The notes under the pieces: model-generated
The model's input: only the letters and a program-made list of their open reading frames with translations
Told to the model about the DNA's origin: nothing
The model's database searches: none
In this document: one piece after another, positions 46,515-59,078 of the stretch
Layout of the letters: every line of letters starts with the position of its first letter
Numbering within the stretch: the stretch's first letter is position 1
Translations under genes and position numbers: made by a program
Assembly: GCA_034770075.1 (NCBI GenBank)
Contig: JAVJAP010000028.1
Span: 616,012 to 680,011, forward strand
Origin: Aralia elata
Taxonomy: Eukaryota > Streptophyta > Magnoliopsida > Apiales > Araliaceae
Length of the DNA: 64,000 nucleotides
Direction of reading: 5' to 3'

Positions 46515-47665
46515 ATGTTGAACAAATTGTTGAAACTCCTGACGGTATATTTTGGTCAATCTAATAGAGTGACAGAGTTTCATATAACTAATTTTGAGAA
46601 AAATAGTTCTCCAGCCTTTACTTTTTCGGCTATTCCTCCAAGTAGAGTTTCAACCTCGTCTATTCCTCCAAGTAGAGTTTCAACCTCGTCTATTCCTCCT
46701 TATATTCTTGATAGGAATTTTTCCCAAGAAGGAGTAGATACTAAAAGTGAAAGTATAATTAGAACTTATGAGTCTCCTCGTCAGATTCCTCATGGGATTT
46801 ATAAATTAAAATCTGTTAGGATTGGATCATCTTCTCCTTTAGAAATTGGTTTTTCAATTAATGTAATTGAATTTGTTGATAACAATGAACCTGAATTTGT
46901 CATTGATAGAAAAGCTATAAATGATGAGTTTCAAGCAAAGAAAAATAAAATATTTCAATATTGGTATTTTAAAACCTATTATAAACAAGAATTAGCTTTA
47001 TTCAAAGAATAATTTTATAGTTATTTGGAAACAAATAAAGTCATTATTTCTTTTATAGATTGATTTTTCACCAATAAAAGTCTTAAAGACAAAGAGATTG
47101 GTATGATTGAAAGTTTTTATAAAACTTGGGAGACAGTTGATGGAAACAAAATCAAATCACTTCATCCTCCTACTAAAACTCTTTTTATTTTAAAATATTC
47201 TGCAAGAAATATAATTACTGCAAATGCTTTTGCAGATCCTATCTCAATTGATGATAGGACTGATCTTAATAAGGTCACAAGACAAAATAATTATTCAAAT
47301 ATTTGTCTTCAAACGATTAGTCAACAATTGACTAGAATTGAAGATAAAATTAATAACATCAATGACAACAGAGATTATGTTAAGTCTCAGTCTATTCCTT
47401 TAAAAGGAATTGATCCAGTTATTATTAAACCCCATCCTGCTAACATTAAGTTCAATTTGACCCCTAAAAAGAATGAAGAATTTCTTCAGAAATTGGTTGC
47501 TCAATTATCTGATTTGAAGATAAAGGATGGTCCTTTTTTTTCAAAATAACTTTCTGTCATTAATAAAGACACTGCTGCGTCTGAGTCTGAATATGGTCAT
47601 TTAGACAAAATTTTTAATCATTTTACTAAGCTTGGTAAAGAAATTAATCTTCTACCGCCCGCTAA
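46515..47665 (+). pseudogene. Endogenous pararetrovirus-like movement-protein-region fragment
   Basis: Plus-strand pieces: PRQIPHGIYKLKSVRIGSSS and LEIGFSINVIEFVDNNEPEF at 46515-47012, then NNYSNICLQTISQQLTRIED in 47103-47549, with a frame change at 47545 into SVINKDTAASESEYGHLDKI. This is the N-terminal part of the same polyprotein family as 44330-45339, but on the opposite strand, so the two are not one collinear copy. An in-frame PPSRVSTSSI duplication is present near 46635-46700. Assignment to Caulimoviridae is by family memory. Confidence 0.55.
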
Positions 47666-47802
47666 TATCTTGACGCCGGGAATTTTTTGTTTCCAAAAAT
47701 TGTCTCTTTCTTTTTGTTTTTGAAAATTGGCGTAAATTGTGAGATTTCTGGAAATGACTTTTTCGACGGGGTTTCAAAGGTTGCAACCAATATGACAGAG
47801 TT

Positions 47803-49077
47803 TGTTATTCCCAAAAGGCACAAACAGATCTAGAATGGGGTTGAATAGATTCTTTAAATTTTCTTTTTAAAGAGATATTACTAAATCAGTTAAACAAATT
47901 AATTGATTGATTAAGTACAACAGAATTGTATTTTGAAAACCCCTTCAAAGATTATCAGAAATCACACAACCCTAAATTTAGTTAATAGTTGCAGAAATAA
48001 GTTGCAAAAATAAAGCGTAGAGTAACAGAATGTAAAATGCAGAAAGTAAAGAACGCATAAATTTTTTAAGAGGTTTGGAGCATAAAAGTCTCCTAGCCAC
48101 TTCACTTTTCTACTATGCGAGTAAGGATATTCCACTAAGGAGGGTAATCACCAAGATTACAGTTCACTAAGAACTTTTATACAACTGATTCACAAAAAAT
48201 CCTTCAAGTCACACAGACTTGGATTACAAGAGATCGCTAAGATCTTGTCGATCATAATTAAGAAAAGTTATTTATTTTTAGGTGCTACTAAGTTGCTTTT
48301 AGTTTCTCTCCAAATAACTTAGTAGTAAAAATTATTTCTTGGAATCGTAGAGTAGAGCTTGTATGAACTTAGAGTTTCAACAATTGGACTTGATCATTTC
48401 ATAGTTTTTCTATGCATAAAATTATTGTCCTTATATAGAGTTCTTCTTGGGACCTTCCCGTTGGAAAGTTATCGTTGCTCCATTCTGACTTAGTCACTTG
48501 TCATTCTTCAATTGTTTGACTTCAAATTGCTACGTGCTTGGACCACCTCAAGTTGTTTTCTTCAGTAATGTGAATAGTGCAGTTGCAACCTCGTGTCCTT
48601 TGACTATGTTAATATAGCTATTAGATAGAACCTTCGTCGACTTGACCTGCCACTGACTTGTTAGAAGTCTACGTTCTACGATTTTGACTTTCATAGAGTG
48701 AATTTGTAGAGTGGCTTCTCTGATAGTAATGTAACTTACTCTGCTATTTGTGCAATACGAATTTGAGTGACTCTGCGATTCTAGCTCTACGAATTAGCTT
48801 ATACTCTACGATCTCTGACTGTCTTTAGTTCACTCTACGAGCTTAGAGTAACTTTGCCTTTAGCTCTATGAACGTCTTCTGGCCATAGACAACTTAGCTA
48901 ATACAGAGGTTTAACTGTACGATTTAGATCAACCTAATAAGTTTGATCTTAAAACAAAGTCTTTTTACATAAAATTCTTTTCATAAGAACTTTACAAAAA
49001 CTACTTGTTTTCAAATATACATTAAAATAAAATTATCTTCAAATCAAATAGATTTGACATAAATGTAAGTATTAACA
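47803..49077 (-). repeat. Copia-3 3' LTR
   Basis: Starts TGTTAATACTTACATT on the minus strand right after the purine tract and ends near GGGAATAACA, preceded by the ATTCAACCCCATTCTAGATC motif common at the end of such LTRs. Contains many CTCTACGA-like words between 48350 and 48930. The right boundary is firm, the left inferred. Confidence 0.75.
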
Positions 49078-49361
49078 GTCTCCCCCTATTTGATGATGAC
49101 AAAATAAGTAGTTTAATTTTAATCAGGAATTCTAAATGCAAGACAATACATGAAATTTAAATATATCTTAGTAAACAGTGAGCAACTGTATTGTCTAGAA
49201 AATAATGAATTTTATTTATGATATATAAAAAAATTACAAGCTATTGAAAATATACATATATCAAGAGAAAGAAACAAAATCTAAGGTCTTCTGTTAGGTC
49301 TCCTTCTTAGAGGATTTCTTATTTCTTCAACCATTCCCCTCTTAAAAGCTTGATTAGCCTT

Positions 49362-51514
49362 TTATTGCCTTATTCTCAATTCTTCCAAGGTGTTTTTCGG
49401 ACCTAGGTATGACATGTTTGGTTGTTCTTCTCCTTCTATATTGATCCCATATAAATTTATATTTAGAAAGCTTGGATCATTTATAGATGGCAGTCTTGAC
49501 CTAGTAAACGATTGACGAGTTCTTGAAGATTGACCTCGACCCAGGGGAACGACTTGAGGCGCAAGTCTAGAATGAGGGGGATGAGGATTTGATGATTGAG
49601 CTTTACCTTTACCACCAGGAGCTTTCTTCTTCTCATTTTTGTTACCATCTTCCTTAAGGGCAACCACTTCTGCTGAAAGTATTCTGATGATTTCCACCAT
49701 AGACTCCACTTGAGCTGCAGAGAGGATGACTACTCATTTCAGTTCTTCATATTTCTTATTTGAGTCTTAACGCTGGTCATGTACTATATCCATAGCACTA
49801 TTTGTTCTGGTGATGCATCCCTTGCAAATTCTTTAAACTGGTGAATGCTAGAACTTAGACCAAAAACTTTATTTGTGAGAAGTTTTATGGAGGAGTTGGT
49901 TTCTTGCATTTTCTTCACTGCCTCAGCATGCTCATCAATTTTCTTGAAGTAGATGTCATCTCTTCTTCTTAAGAATTTGTTAATGACAGTTACAAGAGAT
50001 GTCATCTTACTACCGAACCTTTTAGTCATGTTATTGATCATCTCTTGACTGAGCTGAGATTGGACTTAAAGATCTAATGCTGGAGGGCAAGAGGATGAAG
50101 ATATATCTGATTGTGGTGTGACAGTGGAAGAGGTTTGATTTTATATCAATTATTTGTTTGCAGTGGATGAAGTTTGTATGTGCAAAATTTGGTTGCTCTA
50201 TGATCGGAGAGCTATGGGGCTCTGTGATCGGAGAGATGACGAGTGTTGGAGTTGGTGAAAGGGATGTGCTATATACATGTTCTGGGATAGTTTATGGTGA
50301 GTATGTAATATTATGGACAGGTGAGATAAATACATAAAGTGTTTGGGATTGGTTAGTTTGGGTTCTGATCAAAGGATTTTAGGACTTTACAATTGTGAGG
50401 TTTGATGGGTTTGGAAAGTGAAGAAAAGATAAGTCCACAGATAAAGAGTTTTGTGTACCTTCAGTGGATGTTCGCTCTACGTTTATAGTATCTGACTCTA
50501 TGAATGCTTCATAGTGTGAGTTTTGCTCATGTCTTTTCCTTGATTCTTTCTCTTCAGCTAGTTTTGCTCCAGCTTTGTTCATCATGGAAGAACTGATGAA
50601 GGTGAACTTATGGAAGATGCCATATGGTGCTGAAGAAATTCTATTTGAGATTGTTCGTTTGGCAAACTTCTGGATTTTTGGGAATTTATGAGATAACACC
50701 TTCACATTCTGAAATTTTTGATATGTCCAGGTGATATAGCTCAGATCTCCCATTAAAAGAGCCTTCATCCAAGGCATGACAAGAAGAAAATAGAACAATA
50801 GATCACTATTGTTGTTGAAGACAATAATGGTCCTATCTATTTCATCATATTCATCATCTTGAGCTCCCGACCCTTCGTCCCTTGCTTCAACATTCTCAGG
50901 GTTGGGTATTTCTTCAATCATTTCTTCATCTTCCTCCCTATGAATTGTAGCATTTTGTTGTTTTGAAGCAAGTTGGATGACTGGAGATTGTGGACGAGGA
51001 GGGCTACCAGGTGCGTTTCTAATGTCCTGCACCACTGTGTCAATGATTTTGGTTAGCTCCAGTGAATCATCAGAAGAGTTGTCATTCTTATCTTCGCCAT
51101 CAATTGCAGGCTTCTATGGCTCTGTTGGCTCAGAGGCCTTCACAACCATTTCTTCCTTCATAGCCTCAGGCTCAGAGGCCTTCTTAACCATCATTGAATT
51201 AATATTTAGCTCTGGCATATTAGTCGTCCTAGCCATTTCTGCAGTAGCAGTCTCAAACTCTATGATCAGAGAATATGACTCTACGATTTTTTGAGCATGG
51301 ATTGGTTATTCAACTAGAATCATCTTTCTTTGTCAGCTTTAGGCTTCTTCAAGCCCCTCATCACTGCGTCTTGCCTATGCCATTCTCTGGTTTCCTTCCT
51401 TTTTCTCTCCATCTCCTTTTTGTCCCATTCTTCAATGGTTAACCCTTCCTTGGCAGTAGCCTCACCATTCTTTTTATCTATTTTAGCATAGTAATTTTGG
51501 ATTTTGTCAGTCAT
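49362..51514 (-). pseudogene. Copia-3 post-pol ORFs (env-like/accessory region)
   Basis: Four minus-strand open stretches (51514-51320, 51035-50379, 50041-49784, 49709-49362) run in series. They are acidic and charged in part (REEDEEMIEEIPNPEN), with coiled-coil-like KRFGSKMTSLVTVINKFLRR and a basic KKKAPGGKGKAQ tract. SIRE/Maximus elements carry an extra ORF between pol and the 3' LTR and this is the matching position. No catalytic motif is visible. Breaks between the pieces mean it is non-functional. Confidence 0.6.
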
Positions 51515-51602
51515 AGCCTCATAGTAAGAAGTTGGAGGAGGCTTTGAAGTTAATTTTCTTCTTTTCCGAACTTTTCAGGTTCATTAGCTAGCTAACTGAC
51601 TA

Positions 51603-52100
51603 AATCTTGAAAAGCTTCATCAATCTGCTTAGGTTGCATTTGAGACAGCCTCATAGTAAGATAATTCAACGATTTTTCACTTCTCTACGATCCACTCTAC
51701 AATTTCTTCTTTTGACAGTTTTCATTCTACGATCTCATTCCTACATTATTAGTCTTCCAAGTGAATATTATGGACTTAAATTCAACATGCCTAATTCACT
51801 TATTAACTTATTAAATCTGGATTTGTCTAATGGTTTAGTAAACACATCAGTGAAGTCAATGCCTTCTTCTTGAGAGTAACCTTTAACCACCAGTATTGTC
51901 TTGTTCTTTGTGATAACACAATCTTCATCCATCTTGTTTCTAAAAATCCACTTGGTGCCAATGACCAGATGATCTCTTGGTTTTGGAACTAGTATCTACA
52001 ATTTTCTTCTTTCAAACTGGTTCAACTCTTCTTGCATTATCTCGATCTAGCTTGAATCTTGAAAAGCTTCATCAATCTGCTTAGGTTGCATTTGAGACAG
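51603..52100. repeat. 46-bp identical direct repeat in Copia-3
   Basis: The block AATCTTGAAAAGCTTCATCA...GAGACAG occurs identically at 51603-51648 and 52055-52100. CCTCATAGTAAG next to the first copy also recurs at 51517-51528. Confidence 0.95.
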
Positions 52101-52165
52101 AAAGCTCAAATAGAAGTACTCATTCTAGATTACAGATCTTATTCTGACTCTTGCATTTGGATCAC
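51770..52165 (-). pseudogene. Copia-3 RT start fused to RNase H end by internal deletion
   Basis: One frame reads GTKWIFRNKMDEDCVITKNK, ILVVKGYSQEEGID and then directly FTDVFTKPLDKSRFNKLISE before a stop. VVKGYSQEEGID is the beginning of copia RT, whereas DVFTKPL is the RNase H C terminus, so the whole RT/RNase H core is missing while the frame stays open. Confidence 0.88.
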
Positions 52166-53984
52166 CAATAATCAGGGCTAATTAATTAGCTACCTTTACT
52201 TATTATTTATTATTTATTAAATAATAAATAATTAGTTTAATTACTATTAGTTAGTAATTAATAACTAATTCCCTACTAATTTTCTTAGTTTAGTAAGGTT
52301 TTAATCCATGATTAATTCTAATAAATGCCAAACGACACAAAAATTATCCAAACTCAATTTTATAATATTCTTTATTAAATTACAAACATTTTCTCTTTTG
52401 GGACCATTTCAAGAACCGGTCTAGAAAGACCTAAACCGGACCCACCAACATAAAAAAAACCGGACCGCCTGGTTTTTTAAAAAAACTCGGCAGGAGGTTA
52501 TAATGTTTTTCAGATTTTGCCTCTTAGCTAAAACTTGAATAAAATGAAATCTACAAGTCTGATGGACATCTAGTCAGTCTCGTTGGATTGGTATCTTTTC
52601 GAACTACAAGATTCCATCATCAAAATACAAATTTGGGCATGTTTTGATCACGAAAAATGGCCATAAATCGGACTATTATGCACAGACCCAAAACAGTGAG
52701 GTGTTTTGGTTTAAAATTCATATCTTGCTCATTGTAAATCGGTTTTTAGTCATTCCACTTGGAGAAGCTTCTTATCTTATAGCTCTATCACCCGGAGTTG
52801 ACGGATCTTGAATTTGACTTATGGATCGTGAACAGTAACTCCGAGAACGGACTATTCTGTTTAGTGTTTTTTCGGGAAAGATTATTTTCATGCTTTTGAT
52901 CAAGTTAACCAACATAAAAGCATATAAATACACATATCAAAGCCTTCAAACCATAGATCTACTAATCTAAAATTATAGAGTTTAAAAATAGGTTTTCTTC
53001 GATTATTTTCATTATACAAACATTAAAGTACAAAATAGTACTAGATCTAAGGGATAGATCACTTTTAAACCTTTTGGTTTTGAATGCTCTCTTACTTCTC
53101 GCCACGAAACTATGATAGTGCTCCATCTCGATCCCTCGTGCTACCCGAACTCTCTTGCTAGAGCTTTCTAGAGCTTTTTCTCTCTCAAATCTTCTTTCAA
53201 ATGCTCTTCCTTCTCTCTAGAACTTCTCTCTCTAAAATTCTAGCAACCTAGCAAATGAAGTAATCTCTTCACAAGCTAAGCTAAGGGTTCTATTTATAGA
53301 GTTTCGAGAAACCTTTAGAATCTTGTAATATTTAAATCCGTTGGACACTCACAATATCCAAATCCATTGGATCCATAAATTAGGGGATGTGATCTTTACT
53401 TGGAGTGATTTATGGGAGCATTGAGCTTTGCACCACCTAGGGCCCCTCCAATTTTTGAATTTCTTTTATTGTCTAATTGGTTGAATAAGTACCTATATAT
53501 ATATACACCAATACATATATATATTGACCACTATTTGACTAGTTTTGGGCTCCACTTTGGGTCATTTAATTAATTCAAAGTGGACTTCTAATGTACAATA
53601 GGTTGGGCTACCACATTAATTCATTTGGGCTACCACATTAAATGTTGCAAGTAATAAACATTGGGCTATCCTTTAAATAAACAAATAAGACTTAATATCA
53701 AAAGACTTGGGCTAATAATTTAATTCGTTTGGACTTTAATTAATAACTTTATTGTGTTAATTACACAATCCAATTAGACTTGCCTTCTTTAATTAATTAA
53801 GATTACTTAATTAACTCTCATCATATAGCTTGTTATATTTCCTCATTAGACTACCTTAATTAAATATTAAGATTAATCTAATAGTTATTATTTCAATCAC
53901 CAGAATTCCCCTATAAATAAATCACATGCATGCACATTTACGTAATCAATCACATATATTGACAATTTAATTCACAAAATTCAC
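52166..53984 (-). mobile_element. Gypsy-type LTR, inverted relative of 41594-44340
   Basis: The reverse complement of 52330-53400 matches 42290-43260 (TGATGATGGAATCTTGTAG and GTAGATTTYATTTTATTCAA are shared), and a TATA box CTCTATAAATAGAAC lies near 53300 on the minus strand. The boundary with the RT fragment is near 52165; the other end near 53984 is inferred. Confidence 0.6.
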
Positions 53985-54286
53985 AAGAAAGAACATTAAC
54001 ATTAGGGTTATCTTGTAAAAATTCTCTTGTTAAGAAATTAGGTAGAGAATTTGATTCTCCTTTGATAAACTCAATATCGAAATCAAAGCATGCCAATAGA
54101 GCTTTCCATCTAGCAAATATTTGCTTAGATGTAATATTATTGACATCTTTTTCAAGAACTTCTTTAGCTGACTTCCAGTCAACTCTTAGAACAAATCTCT
54201 TATTTAAGAGATCTTCTTGGAACTTATTAACACAGAGGACTATGGATAGAATTTCTTTCTTAATTGTTGAATAATTCTTCTTGACT
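53985..54286 (-). pseudogene. Endogenous pararetrovirus-like RNase H fragment
   Basis: Minus-strand frame NYSTIKKEILSIVLCVNKFQ, ASK-like TSKQIFARWKALLACFDFDI and FIKGESNSLPNFLTREFLQ is the RNase H end of the same polyprotein family as 44330-45339. RT proper is not present upstream on this strand; plus-strand gypsy gag begins instead. Confidence 0.6.
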
Positions 54287-54309
54287 ATGATTTAAGAGAA
54301 ATTGGATTC

Positions 54310-55417
54310 TCAAGATCTACAGGATCTTAAGATACCAGCGAGGAGCAAATTATAATGCCCGAAATGGTAACCACTTCGGTGGTAATCCTGGCCTAGATAA
54401 TCGAAAAAGTGAGTCTAGTGGAAATAACTTCAAGAAAAGAAGATTTAACAATAACCATGGAAAGGCACAAACATCAGCACCAGCACTAGCATCAGTTTCA
54501 AGGGGAGGAGAACGACCACCAGTTATATATTTCTAGTGCGGACATGAGGGACATATCAGCCCAAACTGTACACAACCATCTAGGAAGTGTTACAGTTGTG
54601 GAAAAGAAGGTCACATACCTCGATTTTATCTTGTAACAAGTCCAGCTGTGATGATGACACCAAAGGCTAGCACGGACATGTTAAAACTTGTGGTTCAGGG
54701 AAGAGCTTTTGTCGTGACGTCCCAAAGAGGGGGGAACCCGAATGAAGTTATCACAGGTAAACTACTTATCAACTCTTGTGAAGTCTATGCCCTATTAGAT
54801 ACTGGTGCTACCCACTCTTTTATTTCACCTGCATGTGCTCAAGGTTTAAACTTGACTCCTAAAAAATTAGACTTTGACTTACTAGTTGAAACCCCATTAG
54901 GCCATTACATCTATTATCTATAAATCATGTTTGGTCCAAATCAACAGCCTCACATTACCCGTTGATCTTATCTCTTTAGAAATGCATGAATTTGACGTGA
55001 TTTTAAGAATTAATTGGTTGACTACCCATTATGCTAAAATTATTTGCTTTCATAGGATCATTAGTTTTCATATTCTTAATCAACCTGTTATGCAAATTCA
55101 AGCAACTAAACTATGGAAATCAATAACTGTCATTTCTAGCCATAAAGTCATTCGTTTGTTGAAAAACGGATGTCAAACCTTCTTAGCCCATATCATTGAT
55201 TTGAACAAGAATACGTCAGACTTGAATGTTATTTCTATTGTTAATGAATTTCTTGATGTTTTCCCTAAAGAACTTCCTGACCTACCCCCAAACCGTGAAA
55301 TTGAATTTTGTATTGACCTAGAACCCGGTACCAAACTTATTTCCAAAGCCTCATACCGAATGGCTCTCAAATTGTTAAATGCAGGTTTCATACATCTGAG
55401 TACATCGCATTGGGGTG
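54310..55417 (+). pseudogene. Ty3/gypsy (chromovirus-like) gag-protease-RT-start fragment
   Basis: Two zinc-knuckle remnants (CGHEGHISPNC, whose first Cys is preceded by a stop, and CYSCGKEGHIPRFY, last Cys lost), protease VYALLDTGATHSFIS, DVILRINWLTTHYAKI and then LPDLPPNREIEFCIDLEPGT with SYRMA at the start of RT. A stop at 54921 separates protease from the rest. Truncated at 55417 by the Athila-type LTR. Confidence 0.85.
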
Positions 55418-56753
55418 TGATGAGTAGGTTTTATACCTGTGAATTAGATATATCTTAGGCTTATTTCTTTACTATCTTTGAGTATTTTTAGTGTCATTTT
55501 ACTTGTTTATGCATTGATTTTGTAGGAAACGGCTTCAAAGGGTTAAAAGAGGAAAATTGGAGCTTAATGGCATTTCTATAAATTCTAGACCAGAGTCTTC
55601 TTCGGGGCCAGCTTTTCAAGGCATAATTCTTCGTCGGGGCCAAGTTTCGTCGTGGCGAGATTCTCAGGTTTAATTTCTTCGTCGGGGCGAAGATGCGCGG
55701 AAAAGAAAAAAATATGGTAGTTCACTTATTTTGGGAAGTTGAGTTGAAATTGGATTCTTTCTACTGATTTGATTCAGAAACTATAAAAAAGATAGGGAGA
55801 GATGGAAATAGGGATATATATATACATATATACATGATACATTCATAGTTACATACTTACATAAGGATTGAGCTACAGAGCTGAACTTGGAGACTAGAAA
55901 CTTGAGAAGCATCGCGAAGGAATTCAGATTAGAGACTTGAAGATTGAAGAATTCTACTGAGTTTTTTATCCTCTATCTTATATTTGTAATTTAATTGTGA
56001 TGACTTATTTGGGATTTATAATTTTGATTTTCAGTATGAACTAAATTTGTAATTAAGGCTACAATTGAACCTTTTATGATTATGGATTAATTATCTATTT
56101 GATTCCAATTATTATTTCATCTTGAGTTGTCTATCATATTTTGTGTTTATTGAGTAATTGTCTGATCAACAATTATTGGGATACTTTAGATGAATTCGGG
56201 AGATGAAATCTAGGGTTAGATCTGAATGTGATAGCATGTATTCTTAATTATTTGCATGGGATGAATAATTGGGGTTGTGAAGTGAATAGGGATATCTCTT
56301 CGCTGCATGTAACTATTGGAAATTGGTGCTTAATGAATTTAATCCTTTAGTTTTGCATAAGAATATCACAAAATTAATTGGGTTAGATAAATATATTTGA
56401 TCACTTGGAAAAGGGCTTATAAATAAAGTTAAATTCTTGTTAACAACTCTATTGAATTTAATAATTGGATGAATTGGATAATTAGTTTGTATTGTATAAT
56501 TGGGGATATTGTAGTCTTAAGCCTTCAAATATCTGAATTTCAACCTTTGTGCTAGTTTAATTTTAGTTTAATTATTTATTTATTCATTATTCACAAATTG
56601 CGATTGTTTAAATAAAATTGAATTGATACAGTACTAGTAGTTGGAAATTATTGAACTGAGTTTCCCTGTGGGTTCGACACTCTATATTATCACTTTATTA
56701 CTTGTTGATCGTGTATGCTTACACGTAATTGTTGATTGTGAAATCGGACAACA
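55418..56753 (+). repeat. Athila-type 5' LTR
   Basis: 1336 bp, starts TGATGAGTAGGTTTTATACC and ends GGACAACA. Matches 61664-62335. Contains TTCGTCGGGGC motifs at 55600-55690 upstream of a CTATAAAAAAG TATA-like box near 55786. Confidence 0.88.
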
Positions 56754-56930
56754 AGTTTTTGTGCCGTTGTCGGGGAATCTGTTTGTTTAATATTTATTTC
56801 CATATTAGTTATAATCAATTCAATCTTAATTTAAACAGTTTATTTTTATTTTTATTTATTTATTTTTCTGTTTTACTTCCTTTTGAGGTACACTATGGCT
56901 AACTATGACTATTAGTGGCCTTATACGAGA

Positions 56931-57475
56931 ATGATTCAGCCAAGAGTGGCAGAGATTTATGAATTCGATGAATTGTCAGCACAGATAAGGACACTTTCGA
57001 GAAAGTTTGACACTTTAGCAGCACAACGTATTCAAAGTGTAGCGGTAACTTGTGATTATTGTGCTGGAAATCATCCGAGTCATCAATACGCCATCAATTT
57101 TAAGTCGATGCAGTATTGTGGCAATTTCGACGATTACCCCAATAATTATGCATATCCCAACAATTATCATCATGATTGGGGGTATCATCCGGATTTTTTA
57201 TGGAGCCATATTAATCAAGTCCAAATCTTTGCTCTAAGCCAATCATACACTCCAGAATTTCAGGATTCAGCCTCTCCACATGAAGAAGAAATGAAACTGA
57301 GTTTGGAGGAGGCCTTGGCGAAATTTATTACAGCATAGACAAAAGAATGAGTGATCAGGATCGGCTGTTGAACTTAGTGGATTTAAATTTAAAAAGCCAA
57401 GCAGTGTCGATTCGAAATCTTGAGAACCAGATGGGACATCTTATCAACACCTTCAACAAAAACTATCCAGGTACA
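56931..57475 (+). pseudogene. Athila-type gag C-terminal part
   Basis: EFDELSAQIRTLSRKFDTLA, then CDYCAGNHPSHQY, a CX2CX4HX4C knuckle with the last Cys changed to Tyr, and, after a stop at 57336, NLKSQAVSIRNLENQMGHLI followed by NTFNKNYPGTL, the conserved gag tail. The gag N-terminal core is missing. It is cut by an LTR after PGTL. Confidence 0.82.
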
Positions 57476-57479
57476 TTGC

Positions 57480-59078
57480 TGATGAGTGGGTTTTGTACCT
57501 ACGAATTGGTTACCTTTTAGGCTCAATTCTTTATTGTCTTTAAGTATTTTTAGTTGTATTTTACTTATTATTTCATTGATTTTGTAGGATACGACTCTAA
57601 ATGGGCATTTGTGGAAATGTGGAACTCCAGGGGTAAAAGTGTAATTTTCAGCAGAAGGTCCACCGTCGGGGCGACAAGCCTAAGCTTGTTTCACCGTCGG
57701 GGCGAGCCCACCGCCGGGGTGGTACCCCCAGGCATTTTCCACTGCCAGGGCGACGCCACTGCCGGGGCGAGCTCCCTAGGCTATTTCTACCGCCGGGGCG
57801 AGCTCATCGGGAATGTTCTGCGGGTGGCTTTGTCTTGTCTGTAGATAGTGGGTATTCGTTGAAGGGAATTTAGGTGCACGATGGTGACTAATAGATAGAT
57901 AATGATCAGTGTATTAGGCATTCAGGGAGTTGAATTCGAACGAGGCAAGTTTTGCTACACACATTGGGAGCTAGGGTTTAAGCTAAGAACAAGAAGAATA
58001 AAAGAAAAGAAAGAACACCATAGCATCACCAAGAAGCTGAGGATTACATTACTGAGAAGGAAAGCTAGAGAGAAGGATACTAACGAGCATCAATTCGGGA
58101 ATCAATCCAAAGAGGGGTTTTATCATTCTAACTTCTAGTATTTCATTCCTAGTTTGTAATTCCAAAGCTATGTATCGTAATCTGAATATGATGTTATTTA
58201 AAGCTATTATGAGCTAATTCTTCAATTCTAAGATTTAATGGAACCCAACTCGTAGTTTGTTTTGAATGCTCTCTCTTGAATATTAGTTAGACTCTTGTGA
58301 ATTGGAGTTCATAGCCTATGTTTATGGATTAATTGCTTGGCCTGTAATTACCTTGGTAATCTATATGAAATTGAGAAATGGAATATAGGTTGAGACCTAG
58401 CTATGAATTCATGTGTAGATTGGATATACTTATGGATAATGTATTAGATTATGTGACGTGAGTCTTGTATATTATTCTCAAGAGTTGATAATTTGATTGT
58501 ATTTAGGATAGGCATATACCTAAATACCACATGTATCCATTTGACAATCCTTATTTAATGATTTCTATTATGTAAGTTGGTAATTGATAGAGTAGTTAAT
58601 GGGATTTTACGTGACATGTATCTTATTAATTGTTCTTGATATGAGATTCTTGTTAGTGTGTAGAATAGAGATATATCTATACATCACATAATAGGAAATA
58701 CGTATTCGACCATCAAGAGAGGCTTATATATACTTGTGATTTCTCGGGTAACAATTTTTGTGTTCTAACTAGTTGATAAAGAGAGAGTTATGATTTACAA
58801 ATAAAGAGTTGGGGGAAATTGTAATCTTAGATCTTTTTATCTTGAATTCTATCCGTGTTTAGTTAACCCTTGCTTTCTAAATTGCCTTTAGTTAGTTTTT
58901 AATCAACAACAAAATCAAATCATATTGTCATTGTTTAAATTAGATTAATTTGTCATGCGATTGGTAATTGGTAGTTATTTGACATAATTCCTTGTGGGTT
59001 CGACACTCTACTTATCTTATATTACTTGTGGACCACGTATACTTGCGCGTGTTTTATTGATTGCGAAATCGAGCAACA
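57480..59078 (+). repeat. Second Athila-family LTR inserted in gag
   Basis: Starts TGATGAGTGGGTTTTGTACC and ends GAGCAACA, 1599 bp. Related to but distinct from the 5' LTR. Five or six ACCGYCGGGGCGA units lie at 57655-57800. No target duplication is visible (ATTGC versus AGTTT). The bases after it, AGTTTTTGG, resemble the start of an Athila PBS, so this may be the scar of a nested element that lost its interior. Confidence 0.75.

Larger units (their letters stand above)
47803..52165 (-). mobile_element. Truncated SIRE/Maximus-type copia, 3' half
   Basis: Minus-strand order: RT fragment (52165-51900) fused to an RNase H tail, env-like or accessory ORFs (51514-49362), a purine tract reading ATAGGGGGAGAC (49078-49090) and a 3' LTR (49077-47803). 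The 5' LTR, gag, protease and integrase are absent; the element is cut at about 52165 by gypsy LTR sequence. Confidence 0.8.
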
